Of a DNA stretch of 64,000 nt, positions 16,476 to 30,284 are shown one piece after another. The stretch is from Lota lota (lineage: Eukaryota > Chordata > Actinopteri > Gadiformes > Lotidae), in assembly GCA_026745465.1 (NCBI GenBank), contig JACYXH010000216.1, positions 4,197,001 to 4,261,000 on the forward strand. The letters run 5' to 3'. Both the position numbers and the translations under genes were made by a program. The notes beneath the pieces are model-generated. The model did not search any database and was not told the DNA's origin. It saw only the letters and a list, made by a program, of their open reading frames with translations. The stretch's first letter is position 1. The number at the start of each line of letters is the position of its first letter.

Positions 16476-16660
16476 ATCTCTGTGGTTATAGGTTGTTCCA
16501 CTCCCAGCTGAAAGGTACTGGGTTAGATCCCCCCAATGTTTGCAGTCTACATGTACGCATCCTTGAGCATCACCCACTACCTGCTCCTTAATGACCTGAA
16601 TCTGAATTCACTGTAAATCGCTTTGGATGAAATTACTACCATGAATGCTTTGGTCTACTA
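16476..16660 (+). mobile_element. tRNA-derived SINE copy, plus strand
   Basis: The head includes CTGTGGTTATAGGTTG, CCCAGCTGAAAGGTACTGGG and TTAGATCCCCCC (degraded B box). The core is TCCTTGAGCATCACCC and CTGCTCCTTAATGACC. The tail ACTGTAAATCGCTTTGGATG is followed by diverged sequence. Confidence 0.87.
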
Positions 16661-18412
16661 AAAAACGGAATAGTAAATAGAAATAGACTAAAGCCGCTGT
16701 ACATGTGAGAGAAGAAGCGTAGAAATGATCATCCTCTTCACATGAGAAAGAATTGAATTAAAAATGAATGATGAAAGAGACAAAGGTTGGTGACAAGGTA
16801 GGATTAAAAGCCCCGAAAAAAAAACAGGACTCAATAACTTCCACCGTCTGCTGTTTGCGGCAGAGATGCTGTCAATGCCATTCAACTCCTGTTCAAGTCC
16901 CATGCTGATACAATCAATTAACAGCACTTCCATAGACAATTAGTGTGTTCACGATCTCTCTGTGCTTCCTTGAATGACTGAGACATGTGTGCTTAACGTA
17001 CACCGCCGAGTAATTTGGCTGGGATGTGGAACATTCTGTGGGGCGGCTTTTCCGTTGGGAACATCACTTAAGTTAATTCTTGTACTTTAATTAACACAAA
17101 TAATTGTGAAAAAAAAAGTTTAAATGGGGTTGCATTGTGGTATACAAACGCCTGGGATTAGGCCCCCCAGGTGTTTGTGTGTATGTGTTAATTCATATTT
17201 CCTGACAGAACTGTGAAACGTGAACGGATTACCGCAGCGCAGCTTTTGTTTTTGACAGGTGTCAGTACTTGATACTGCATGATTAAAATGTTTGTAGTTC
17301 AATAAGGGATAACAAATGTTACGCAAGTTTTAGATCACAGGGTTTGCGATCGTGGCACATGTTCCATCGTAATTTCAAAGTAGAAAATGAATCATCATCA
17401 TCCATGTGGCGTCAAAACATGCTTAAGAGGTTATTCTTCATTTGTATACATAAACAGCCGTCTGCAAATGAAGGATTTTCAAAGAGGACTAAATGCTCTC
17501 AAACATTAAAACAAGGTGGTTGATTTGAACAAAAAAATTGGACCAATCAGGACGAGACCCTCTCATCGGCGGCCAGTATGCCACTGAGCAACTAGTACCA
17601 GCCAGAGGGGGGTAGAGAAAAAACCAGAAGGGAAGGCGAGGAAGCAGAGGTGGCCCTCTAATTAGGAGGAAGAAATACATTTTTGATGGGCTGGGTTAAA
17701 CATTTATGTTTGGCGTCTTGCTGTGTGTATGGCAACAAAATAACTACATTATGTAATAGTTCTGAAATGACCCAGGCTTCGCTCCATCTTCTTTATGTGA
17801 CTCTTCAGAGGGTGAGGCGCCGCTGAAGCGATCAAATAAACATGGATGTTTGGAGTGGAACGTGTGGCGCAAACCTCTGACGAGCCCTCTAGCGACAACC
17901 CTCGGGTGCATTAGGGTGCGTGCCGACATTAGATGGCTAATTCCCCTGGTCAGGGGAAACTCTGTGTGAACCAAAATGGGTTACAAAAGAGAAGCGGAAT
18001 GGTGCACATTTGAATTGGAAATAGTTGTGGACTGAAAGAAAGTGTGCATGCATTATTTATTTCATCATGACAATGCTATAATTAAATGCACAAAAAACAC
18101 AAAATACCCTCTTTAATTATTCAGCCCCAATGTATTTTTTTGTACGAAGGGGTGTCATGTAGTTTGTTGAATAAAAAGATGTTGTGTGCATAACTGAGCA
18201 GAAATATTTCCATAATAGGAAGCAGACTGCATTCAAAATGGAAGCCAGATCAGGAAATAAATGTGTCATAACAATGAAAAATGTCTTGTTGTATCCAACA
18301 ACTTCATAGGTTACATCACCATATCTGTAAAGGTTAGTGAAATAATTTACTAGCTTCCTTACATTGTTAGGCAAGTTAATGAATAACAAAATAGTATATA
18401 TATAGCGACACA
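16661..18412. other. Unique block with two CNE-like islands
   Basis: No gene was recognised. Two islands stand out as repeat-free, balanced and motif-rich: about 16930-17110 (GAGTAATTTGGCTGGG, ACTTAAGTTAATTC) and about 17770-17960 (GATCAAATAAACATGG, GACATTAGATGGCTAATTCC). Conservation is untested. Confidence 0.4.
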
Positions 18413-18414
18413 GC

Positions 18415-18506
<92 letters not shown>

Positions 18507-18507
18507 C
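18413..18507. repeat. (CAGA)n tetranucleotide microsatellite, about 22 units
   Basis: A GCGACACAGCGACAGA lead-in, then a perfect CAGA array of about 90 bp. A G9 run follows near 18520. Confidence 0.97.
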
Positions 18508-20458
18508 CTAAAGGAGATGGGGGGGGGGTAAATAGGTAACGACCTATTTTAAATGAAAATAATGGAACCTTTAGTCACTGAGTGATGACTGACTGGATGC
18601 GATCACGAAGAAAGCTCTAGATTAGTCATTGTGAAACACCTAGCATGCTTTCTTCGGGCGATGGCTGCCACTGGTGAATCACTTCCACTCAAATCATTGG
18701 TTTGTGTTCAAACAAATGGCGGGAGAATCAATTAAGTACATCAGAATGCCCAATCAATGGTCCTGAATACAGGTACTCAAATACATTGGATGGCATGGAG
18801 TTCAGAATGGAGAATCTCCGGAACTTGTAGATGACTATGTCTACCTATAGCAGCCTAAATAAAATACCAACTATACTTCCAACAAATTCTACCAACTAAT
18901 AACAGTCAACGTGGAAAGGTGGAATTTATGCACATTTAAAATCACGGTAGTCTTTTTCTGTTTTATTTATATTTTTGTGAAAATGTAAACCTTTTTAATT
19001 TATGTTAAATTGGTCTCTGCTTCATCAAGGACGATTAAAAACATCCACATGAAACGTGGAAAAGATTCGACAAAGAGGGAGTGTGGATGTTCTCACACAG
19101 CACACAGGTAAACATATGCGGTGAGCTAGGCGTTACAAATATAGATGTTTTTTTGCTACAATGGTAGCCGGGCTCTGTCTGATGTTATCCTGCATCCACA
19201 CAAATTACAAGGCGGGCTGAAAGTGCTTTAAGCTGCAAAAGTTAAAAGGGGAATTAAAGCAAAGGGATTTCAAAATTCACCCCCACATTTGAGTGGTGTG
19301 AATGGGTTCGAAGGGCAAGGCTTAAAAAAACATAAAATTGCCAAACCCTTTGATAGCAAAGGGTACCATTTTGACCCCATTTCTTCATACCCTTGTTGTA
19401 TTTTGTATATTTTCCTGACAGAAAGGATGAAGAAAGGCTATTCTACTCGATAAATAGGTGCAGTTTCATGGTTACCAATACATGGGAGATTTGCTTTAGC
19501 CTAATCTATGTTCAAAATGTTCAGAAGAGCAGAGCGAGCTTCTCATTTCCTTGTATTTATTGGGTAATGTCCACATTACAAGCACAGTTTGTGCCTTCAG
19601 GAGGAGATTGAACGTGCCATGGTCCACTATGCACACATGCAAATTCAAAGTGATGCTATTTATATTTTATTTTTTTCTTTCTAAATTTTTTAGTAAATAT
19701 CGAAATTATCTATTTATCTTAATGACCACTCAACAAAATGTTGAGGGTTTAAAATATGTTTAAAGATGACATTTAACGAAGAAAGATAACGTAGTAAATA
19801 GTGTTAAAAATCAAGATCAAGCTATTATGTTATGACGCCTGTCAGCTACAACGTTACCATTTGCACCAATTAAATATCCTGAGTGGACTTTCTACAGATC
19901 ACTGGGGCAAAGTTTTGCTAAATGTGTTAGTACGTTAATTTTCAAAAACAACAAGAAAGTAGAAGTAGTTTCAGTTTGTGCAATTACGGAACTACCAGAC
20001 CATAATAACCACTGATATACTCTAATGTGTTTAGAGAGAGCCACGGTAAACCCCGTTATCTGAAGGTGCTCATCAGCGATGACATTGATCTTGTCTTTGC
20101 AAGGAGAGCCATAATGATAGCAGTAAGTCTAGCCTATTTTCTTCCCATCCATAATGCAAGATGCAACTTATGCAAAGTGTTTTGCCTAACTTGCAGTCTT
20201 TTCAACTTAAGACTGCAAAAGCTCCCTCACCAATGCCGTAGCCTCGGGCATCTGTCTCATTGTTAGTCTGTCTCTATTTTAAGAGCTTTATGATACCTAA
20301 CACTTGACACAGATGAAGAGAGAAAGAGATGGAGTGGGACAGAGAGAGAGAGAGATGAGAAATATTGTGTTGCTGAAGTGCAACACCAAGTGATAAACCC
20401 AGTGTCAGAAACATTTCACATTGAATACTGAATACACAAAAAAGCACTTACAGACAAT
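18508..20458. other. Unique non-coding block, AT-rich in the second half
   Basis: About 18575-18745 is a motif-rich unique island (CTAGATTAGTCATTGTG, GAGAATCAATTAAG) that could be regulatory. The remainder is AT-rich with short chance frames. No transposon was recognised. Confidence 0.45.
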
Positions 20459-20477
20459 CCCCCCCCCCCCCCCCCCC
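20459..20477. repeat. Poly-C run, about 19 bp
   Basis: A homopolymer of about 19 C. Confidence 0.96.
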
Positions 20478-21250
20478 AGCGATTGCTGAAAAATGTGTTT
20501 CAAATGTTGAGGTTCACATACTTTAATTAGCATGACCAATACATTGGTCATGGATATACTGGATTTTATGTTATGTTTAATTTACTCATAATAAGATACC
20601 AACACTGAGAATCACACAAGCCATTTCAAAAAGAATATTCTTTAATATTCTATAAAATCTGTTCCAGGTCCGTTCCGCTAGATGCCACTAACCATACACA
20701 CACTGCGTCTTTAAGTTTTGCACAGGCTTCATAAAGGCCCAGGCTGCTTGCATTTGGTTGTGTGTCAAATTTACCCAGATCTTTCTTTTAACAACTTTCT
20801 TTTCAGAAAATTGATATAATATCATGAACACCTGAGCCAAACATGAAGACCCCCTTTATCCACCCATTTTATGTTTTTACCCTGTGTTAATATCTCAGTG
20901 AGATGGCAAAAGGTTTGTGTGGTATCCGTTTTACTTTCTGCTCAGGAATCTCTACCATAAAGAAAGATTGCCCGATGCTTGAATGTGACTTTATGCATAT
21001 TTGTGGAACGTTTGTGACAAAAGTGCCCTCCCAAGTGTACCTAGTTCAACCGGAAAACATGAACACTGTTGTCACAGCTTGCTTTGATATGTGCCTTCTT
21101 TCATCAGTGACAGTGCCCTACAACATGGGGTTGTGGCAGTTACATTTACCAGCGCTAACAGCTTGGCTACTTGTATTTTTTCTAGGAATGACAACTTTGG
21201 CGCCTTGAACAAAATAGATTTATTTCAAAAAATAAATTGATACTGGATAC
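20478..21250. other. Unique block containing a doubtful 101-codon frame
   Basis: An ATG frame at 20903-21208 on the plus strand is free of simple repeats. Its start has acceptable context (GTGAGATGG), and a hydrophobic stretch lies near its C terminus (LTAWLLVFFLGM). I recognise no family, and a frame of this length is expected by chance in AT-rich DNA. I therefore do not call it a gene. Confidence 0.35.
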
Positions 21251-21396
21251 ACAGCCAAAATATTTTGGGGTCGAACCCCAATGTCCTTTTCTGTCTACCA
21301 GTTGGCATCCTTGAGCAAAATGCTGAACTATTCCCTGCTGTTCATCTAAGAAAATTCAGTGGAAGTCACTTTGGATAAAAGCATCTGCTAAATAGT
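21251..21396 (+). mobile_element. tRNA-derived SINE copy, plus strand (5'-truncated)
   Basis: The head retains TTTTGGGGTCGAACCCCAAT (B box). The core is GCATCCTTGAGCAAAATGC, the tail CACTTTGGATAAAAGCATCT. A further piece CTACTGCTAAATGGCTAAAT at 21425-21444 looks like a second, fragmentary tail end. Confidence 0.87.
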
Positions 21397-21458
21397 AGTC
21401 CCACGGAGAGCCCTTGGATTAAATCTACTGCTAAATGGCTAAATAGTGATGGTAAACA

Positions 21459-21486
21459 TTATTATATTATAATATATATTATATTA
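21459..21486. repeat. AT palindrome
   Basis: A near-perfect TA-rich palindrome (ATTATATTATAATATATA...). It is adjacent to the SINE tail remnants. Confidence 0.75.
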
Positions 21487-21849
21487 AAGCTCAGACAAAG
21501 GTCAACACTCTCAAACCATTAACATAGCGTTAATCTAAAGTTGCAGTGCTTCCTATTGAGGAAACATCCCACACACATATACTCTCTGGAAATAGCCTTG
21601 TGACATTTTCTATCACTAGGGGGGCTTACCAAAGCAAGCAAATAACACACACGCAACAACAACTCAACAACCTTATCAAAAGTCTCAGTCCTCCATCCCC
21701 TTTAATGCATGCCTTTAAAGGGAAATGGTTTCCCGTCAAGAGTTAAAACTAATTCAAACAAGACCGTAAGAGGGCAATTGAAACAAAGGCATAATTGCCA
21801 AACAACACAAGATTGACACACCACAAGTCCCTACCACAGGGCATAAATA

Positions 21850-21912
21850 ACATTTACATTTTACATTAACCTTTAGTCAATCGAGAGAGGCTTTTATCGA
21901 AAGCCACTGACA
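21850..21912 (-). mobile_element. SINE 3' tail fragment, minus strand
   Basis: ACATTTACATTTTACATTAA is followed by CCTTTAGTCAATCGAGAGAG and CTTTTATCGAAAGCCACTG. This is the reversed SINE tail with an (ATGTAA)-type terminus. Confidence 0.75.
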
Positions 21913-22750
21913 AACAACGACAAAGAAGCCAGATTTGAGTAAAAAAGTAGACCTACTGCAAATTCAACTCTCTAAAAATCAACAGGACAGAGTGGAGAGC
22001 AGCTATACAAACATAACATGAGGTTGGTAGTTGGTCATTTAGTGGGAGCCAAAGTGCACAATAGCTCTGAGCTACCAAGATAAAAATAAAAACAACCAAA
22101 AACAACATGGTGCTTACTTACTTTTACAAATCTTCACCTATCTCCCGTATTTATTATCCGTATAAGGTTTTTGGAGACTAAGTCGAGCAGCATGGCAGAT
22201 TTGTGCGTTCCAGATGGTTCCGTCGTATGGATGGCCGTAGATGAGTGAGTGACGTGGGGGGGAGTGGCGGCTGTGATATGATGGAATAAAAGCAGACCTG
22301 GTGTGAGGAAAGTGTATTAGTTATGTGGTGTGTTTGCGTTGACGGTTAATACCCCACATTGAAGCAGGGGTGGGAGATTCATCAAAAGTTCCTGGCTAGG
22401 TAAAACTAGCCCCACAGACTCGTGGCTACATGAATTATAGAATATGACCGTACATGCATCCGTTATACGCTAACAACCTTTCATCGTCGCTCACCTCCCA
22501 AAAGATATTACATTTTCCAAAGTTGCCCAACTTATGTCATTATGATAAAGGATACTCACTGCCTTTTGTAAATTAATCCCTATGAAAAGATCTGATTAGG
22601 GCCTAGTTTCTTTTCAAACCGCCCACCCTCCAAATAACCTGTAGATATAAATCCAAACAATTGTTTGTTTGCAACATTTGTATTCATTGTAAAACAAGAA
22701 TTGTCTTTGTACCATTATTTTTTAAAACAGTATGGGCCTTAATCAACTGG
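21913..22750. other. Unique non-coding block
   Basis: Mixed-composition DNA with no gene recognised. About 22180-22350 is GC-richer but carries no coding signal. Confidence 0.45.
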
Positions 22751-22812
22751 CAGCCATCTTGGTTCCTAACTCTAGCTGGTGGGGGAACCGAATGCGGAAC
22801 TAAGATGGCCGC
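22751..22812. promoter_or_regulatory. Inverted pair of YY1-like motifs in a hairpin
   Basis: CAGCCATCTTGGTTCC (22751-22766) and GGAACTAAGATGGCCGC (22797-22813) are near reverse complements. Each carries the YY1-type core GCCATCTT/AAGATGGC. Motif and symmetry are seen in the sequence. Binding is inference. Confidence 0.4.
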
Positions 22813-22932
22813 TAGCTGAATAAGTCCTACAGGTACTAAAAATGTAAAGGAGAACGTACAATAGAGCCACCCACAATGTCTTAAAGGCGTGCTCACCTCA
22901 AAAACAGACGGGAAGTTAGCCAAAACGACAAC

Positions 22933-22956
22933 ATTGCCTACAGCGTCTTTAAGCAG
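22933..22956. mobile_element. Single terminus of TTAA MITE family A (fragment)
   Basis: ATTGCCTACAGCGTCTTTAA matches the right terminus of the element at 7634-7977 (CCTACAGCATCTTTAA). No matching left terminus was found within about 400 bp, so this is a solo or diverged end. Confidence 0.45.
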
Positions 22957-23999
22957 CGGCAGAAGTCAACAATCCATCCTTTCCTTGACACAGTAAAACA
23001 ACAGTGGTTGTCAATGGTAACCGTGACGAAGGGAGAACCGTGTATCTTGATTTCTTTGTGCTAATTCTTGGGGGAAAATCCCACCAAAATGCTGCTGGTA
23101 TGCTGGTAACCAGGGATGGGCTGGGGGAAAGAGGGGGCAGGGCATTGATGGAAGAGCAAGAGAAGAGAAAATCAATATTTGCAGGATGGATGAACCCCAT
23201 CCCCACTCTATCTCCCTCCATTCTCTCTCTATCTCTTCTCTTTCTGCCTTCTATCTCTCCCCCTCCGCTCTCTCTCCTCCCTCCATCATCCCTCCTCCTC
23301 GTGTTTAGAGTGGGCTGTATGGGGGAGGCAGGCTGTTCCGCTTCCCTACTGCTTTCCACACTGGATGGCCTTTATCGCTTGCCAGAATCCCTCATATACT
23401 GTGCTTACTTTAAAGCTTTTTATCATAGGTATTGGAAACAGAGGGGAAGCAGCTGAAGGTGTGTGTGAGCGTGTGAAATATCGCTCACTGTAGGGGATAC
23501 AGCATTAACCATGTGTGTTGTGTTTTTCCGCATACTTAGGATTTTTTTGTGTGTCGTGACCTTTTCTATTGTACCTCATTAGTACCATTGTGTTGCGGCT
23601 TTGTGTGTGTAAGTGTGCGTCTCTGTGTGTGTGCGTCTGTGTATGTGTGTGTTTTTGCTCCCGTTAGTTATTGATGTATGAGTGTCCTAGTTGCTGTGGC
23701 TGTTACTTCGAGCTGATAAATGGTGGCCAACTCAACACTGCACACCCTTCTCTTCTCTCCCCCCTGCCTCCTCCTTCCTACTGAGTGTCTGGATTACGTG
23801 GTGCCGCGGGCCTTAGTTTGCTCCTTACTACCGAATGGAAGAGATGACTGAAAATCAGTATCACTCACACCCTTTCATCCCCCGAATGTCGTCACTGGAG
23901 GCCAACTGCACTGTAAAACTCACTCTCTGCTGGCTGTATGCTCATATACTGTAAATAAAAAAATATGAATATATATATGACTATAGATCTATCTTTTTA
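22957..23999. other. Unique block with pyrimidine tract
   Basis: About 23208-23286 is a C/T-rich low-complexity tract. Open frames on both strands cross it (the longest 150 codons), but their unique parts resemble no known protein. About 23590-23655 has a diffuse GTGTGC patch. Confidence 0.45.
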
Positions 24000-24780
24000 A
24001 CCAGGCATATGGACCTGCTTAATTAGCACAGCTGTGTGCATTGTTATCCTTTTTATGTCAAGTGTCCTTGGGTTGAATGAAAGGCCTGCAAAGGTACCCT
24101 CAGAAGAGAACTTAAAAATGCATTAAAAATAAAAGTGACATCACACATCGGAGTGTCTGCCCAGATGTATGATACACAGAAGAACACCTTACTAGTGGGC
24201 TGGAGTTCTTGGAGAGCTATCCATATATCTGTGGAGACTTTTGAAAAGGCTTGTAATGACTTATCACCCTCACACCTGGTGGCCAAATATCAGCCTTTTA
24301 AAGTTATTATTATTGTTATGTTGTTATTGTTGATATTGTTCAATATCTTAACCCAGCATAACCTGGCGAGCGATTCTCAAAACTGCAATCATCACAAAAT
24401 GGCTCTCTATGTCGGGGCCAAATGCACTCAATCCTGCCGCACATTGGATTGCATTAATCAGGGCCCTGCGCCGTAATGTCAACGAGGCAATCTGTCGCGA
24501 TGTCACTGACAGCAAGCGTCAACCAGTGGCAGTGATGGAGGACAAGGGGAGGCGGGCTTAGACGCTGCATGGACGCTTGCGTTCCGGGTATTTGGTCTCG
24601 AATGAATGGAAACCCTCCCATGCCAGCTATTCCAGCTATTCCAGCTGGCCATGCCAAAGGATATTTTGAGTCATGGAGTGGCCAACGGAGGCAGCTACAT
24701 GACAAGCAACGTCATCTCCCATCGTTTGGGCTTAATGGCGCGAAAACAATGACTCACTTTTTCTTTGGATCGTCGCCTCT
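24000..24780. other. CNE-like unique block
   Basis: A long repeat-poor block rich in regulatory words: CTTAATTAGCACAGCTGTG, GGATTGCATTAATCAGGG, CTGTCGCGATGTCACTG, GGCTTAATGGCGCG. A small CCAGCTATT repeat lies at about 24622-24646. It has the look of a vertebrate conserved enhancer. No splice-bounded coding frame was recognised and conservation is untested. Confidence 0.35.
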
Positions 24781-27047
24781 GTTGTCATTGTGCATAGTGC
24801 TGAGGAGGAAGGACAGCACTGTGTGCATTTGGTTGTTTTATCAATGGAAACAAAAGAAATATAGCAACCAATTATTATGTTTAGGGAAAAAAAAATCTGT
24901 CAACTGCTATAAAGGGCCACTTGCCTGTGTAATTGCCATTTTGGAAAGCAATGTTTTGCTTCTAAATGTGCTCCTCTAAGAGCAGCCCAGTGCATTGCAG
25001 AACATTCCCCTCAAGCATGCTAAGTACACTTCCAATTTACACTTTGCTATTAGGAATTTCATTACATTGCCCTTCACTTCTTGCTGTGTAAGAAATTTAA
25101 CAATTTGTTGAGACACTTTTGCCTGAACTCAAACACTGATTTGAATTCTTCTCCACTTCTTGAAAAGACCATAAAGTGTCACCTAAAATATAGTTTGGTA
25201 GCTTATACATAAGCAGGCTTCGGGGCATTGGTTTCCCAATTAAGTATTTAATAATCAAGTTTTATTAAATGATTGCCCTTCAAAATATACTACTACTTAA
25301 TAATATTCCCAGGGATCTGACTGGTCTCTCCTTCGTCTAGTCTCCTTCCAGCTGGTGTCTTTGCCGACTACCAGATGGCCCTGCTATCTCATAAAACATT
25401 GACGCTTTCGTTGTGAATGTGATGAGATTAATAAAACAAACCAAAAAAATCTAAACCTAACATGACGTTCTGTCTTGTGAGAATGTACAAATAGTAGGAG
25501 GGGGTTGGGATTTTGTGTGCGTAAATGGGACAGCCACGCTGTCAAGGCTGAAGTGAGGATAAACACATCCACACAGGTCTACGTGCCTTAGGGTTTAGGA
25601 AAAAAAATGCACGAAAGCATATTGGGATGCAGCGATGACACACGTTTATGCTAGCACTGTTAAGAATCCAGAATGCCATGTCTCGGTTGAATGATTCATT
25701 TGAGTAATTCTGTTTTTTATGAACACACACATGAACCTGGACGCTGGACCCCACAACACATATCCCTAACAATGTGTTCATGAGAGAAATATCAAGGAAA
25801 AGGACAAAGAAGTGTAAAATGTCAACAGTGCTCACTGAACTGCTTGAGGAATGAGTTTAAAATAATTGAATGTTTCCACTCTTATATCACTATCATATTA
25901 CTTTATGCATTAGTACAGGTTGGTTTATCGCTTTATGACCCCAGATTTAATCAGAGACTGAGGTGCGAGCAGTGGTGGAAGTCGTTTCAAGAAAAGTAAA
26001 ACCCGGGGTGTATACACTGTACATCTTTGTTTAATGGCAATTGGAATTGAACAACCACCATCATGTGGTGACAATAAAATGTGTAACTGCTAAATCGATA
26101 AGACATGGAGGCCATTGCATCGATGCTGCTATGGTATTAAGTATTATGCGAAAATCAATCAGGCAAGAGGAGCTGGGATGAACTGTTATATTTGAAATGA
26201 ACGTGTGGATTCAGAACCATCTTGTGGGGACATGCAGCTGAATTGTCATCATGTATTTATAAATAATTTTTTAATTCTGTTGTAGGTCCATAGCATTTTT
26301 CTCACTACTACTGTCTCCACTGAGATTATTAAAGATTTTTTTTGGCTCTATGTTTTGTATTATTACGGTTGTTTTTTTATGGTAGACTTTTCTGTCATGC
26401 GTTATACTGGATTGTTCGCTTGACATTCATTTCCCAGGATAGTATAAAATCTCAGGTGGCCTGAATTTATCTGTAGACTAAGTACAGCTACAGATGCTTT
26501 ATGGGCTCACAGAAGTAGAAGAAGGCAAGAAGGCAAACTACAACAAAATTATGTGTCTGCAGATTTGTCTTAAGATGGTACACTTGAGGTTGAGTTTCAT
26601 GGTTGCCAGTTTTTGAACAATTGCTGTTATTTTTTTGGGCGGAAGAATTCTACTTCAGTGCATCACCAGTTTAGGGTCTATTCTTGAGTCTTCATTGATG
26701 TGGCAAATACTCTTAATAGGAACGCTCGCTGGCGTCTATAGACTTTGTTTGGCTGTTGTTTGTGTACGCTGAAACAGCTTTTATACATTGCAACTAAATG
26801 AGCTTTTCCCCAAGTCACGGGCACCCAGGGGTGAACCTAAGCTTGGGAAATGTTTCAGTAAAAGGCGTACTAAAGTCAAGAAGCCAACAGACGGAGGGTC
26901 ATCTGGAGACAAACACAGTTAAAACCACCCGGGTGAGACAACATCTAAAATGTTGGTTTGCTTTTTTTTCAGTCTGACCTGGTTTGAGATTCCCACAAGA
27001 TGTTTAGAGGAGAGGAAGCATGAACATGATATTGGTGGTCTCCCTGG
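24781..27047. other. Unique non-coding block, AT-rich
   Basis: Ordinary AT-rich sequence with short frames only. No recognisable transposon, RNA or exon. Confidence 0.5.
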
Positions 27048-28014
<967 letters not shown>

Positions 28015-28060
28015 GAAAGTCGCTCTGAATAAATGCATCTGCCAAATGAATAAATGTACA
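28015..28060 (+). mobile_element. SINE 3' tail fragment, plus strand
   Basis: AAAGTCGCTCTGAATAAATG is followed by CATCTGCCAAATGAATAAAT and ends GTACAAAT. Head and core are not recognisable upstream. Confidence 0.75.
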
Positions 28061-28890
28061 AATTATTCTCAGAGCAAAATATCAATCTCCAAGAAAAGCA
28101 ACACAGGACAACGCCCCGGGGGAATCACACAACGAAGACAAAAGCCATTGCCGTGGATCGACAGGCCGGTTTCAACAGGGTGGCATCATGCAGACTGCTA
28201 GGGAACTAGCCTTTTGCCTCCTGCAGGCGCATAACGTTGAATGACAAACTCGTCCTCCAACAACGGCCATGCAGGAAACAGCCTGGCCGCAATTGAATGA
28301 CAAAATCCTTCCTACTTCTCCCTGGTACCAACTGATGTTCCTCCCACCAACGAACAGATGGTCACCAGGTGGCCGGTGACTTGTCGAGGGCGAGTCCCTG
28401 CGGTGGTTGCCCCCGACGACAATGACGACGACGGAGATGGCCAGGGGTTGTATTAATCCGATTCCATGGCGGTGGTGGAACCTAGTAGTTCCTGCGGCAG
28501 CTGTTTTTGGCCGTCAATGGAAGGGCCTCAGGTGCGGGAAACCTGCCCTGTTTACAAATGGCACAAGGCTGCAAGACTGCGCTCGTCCCCTGGCTAGCAT
28601 GTGTACCACAACTTCCCTCCCCTACTTTTACGACTGTAACTTCATCTACTTTGTCTCCTTAAGCTCCACAGCCAAGGGTGCCGGAAGATAAGACAAGTCC
28701 GTGCAAACACCTGGCTGTGTCAATAGAAATGGAGACTTCGGCTGCCGTCGGGGTCTGTCTGGGTGGGCTTGGCGCCAGAAAAGTCTTAATATTAATGCCA
28801 TCCCTGCCTCAGTAGCATGGTTTGGTTAATCACAGCCAGACACTTCATTAGAGCGTCAGTGTTTAGTCTGTTGAGGATGCAAGACTTAGT
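28061..28890. other. CNE-like / GC-balanced unique block
   Basis: Repeat-free and GC-richer than its surroundings. It contains CCGCAATTGAATGACAAA, GTTGAATGACAAACTCG (a similar word some 70 bp earlier) and ACGACAATGACGACGACGG. A 94-codon frame at 28407-28691 starts at ATG but resembles no known protein. Possible regulatory element; conservation is untested. Confidence 0.35.
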
Positions 28891-29877
28891 TTTTGCCTCA
28901 GCTGGGAGTCGATTTTACGCTGGGATTAAACATGAAAAGCTACAAACAAAGATTGACCCATTTTCTACATAATGAATATATGCCAGTTGTGGAACAGTTT
29001 CATCAAAAGCCTCTCACAATACCATGAGTGCAGAGATTGGGTGGGATGGGTGGCCTCAGAGAGAATCTAACCCGGAACCCTTGACATGTCTATGCCGTGC
29101 TGGACCAGTATAGTTCTCTACAAGTAAACCATTACCACAAATAAATAAAACAGAAATACAGCTTATTCTGTATGCTTTTGAGAGCACAGGGTTGATTTAG
29201 ACTTGGCTTTCTGGTTTAACAGTGACTGAATGGTCTCAATGCCGACTTCAATAGTGTTCACTGCAACACTGATCTGTTAATAACAATGTGTCATACAAGC
29301 CATTGTTTTGCTTCAAATCGAAACAATGAGATGAATTGGTAGTTGTGAGGATTATATTTCCGGCACATGTATTTCATTAAAATACCAAGAGTGGGAAAAC
29401 TGCATCCAGTATCCTGCCAGGATCCTCTTTATGCATAATCAATTCCACAACAAACATCTAATATGGAAACTATCACGTAGGTTAATTTGATGCTTTTATT
29501 TTTTTAATGCTTTTGTATTCATGTATCCGACCTGGAAACAGTGATGGCGGTCTTAAAAGCATATCTAAAATCGTAGATACCAGTTCCTGTAATACATTAA
29601 AATGTATGTCCACGATCGTCCATTACACAATAGATTAGTTAGACCTGACGTTTCCTCACGGTCACCTAGCAACCGGAAGCACACAACTAGCACAGGTCTC
29701 AACAATTTGTTTTCATAAAACATGTTAATTTGAGATACTCTGAATGAATAGTTTATCAAGATGACCTTTAGACCTTCACATTGAAAATAATCACACAAAA
29801 GGAAGCCATAATGTTGTCTAAAGAACATTTCTCTCTTTATTTTTGTTTGAAAAATATATATATTTAATTTGAACCCC
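28891..29877. other. Unique block with a composite motif cluster
   Basis: Mostly AT-rich. At 29644-29680 a CRE-like TGACGT, an X-box-like GTCACCTAGCAAC and an ETS-like CCGGAAG lie within about 37 bp. At about 29040-29110, GAATCTAACCCGGAACCC resembles an inverted B box and may be a worn SINE head. A 108-codon minus frame at 29565-29891 resembles nothing known. Confidence 0.4.
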
Positions 29878-30107
<230 letters not shown>

Positions 30108-30284
30108 ACATGTACAGAGCAGGCATACTCACATTTCACCGCAAGTTGCACCTGCAGAACTGGGCAAGTGACCAATAAAAAAAACCTTTAAATATTATAA
30201 CAGATCAACAAGAGCATAACTAAGTATGGTTATGTTAACATGTTGTTTTTGAATGTAGCATTAAAATGGGGGAAGGATGATGTA

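Noticed and set aside
18413-18507. Possible CRISPR-like array from regularly repeated units
   Set aside because: It is a plain CAGA tetranucleotide microsatellite with no spacers. None of the repeats in the window has CRISPR architecture.
20903-21208. 101-codon plus-strand ATG frame with a C-terminal hydrophobic stretch
   Set aside because: Reasonable start context, but no recognised family, no splice evidence, and the length is within chance. Noted only in the block description.
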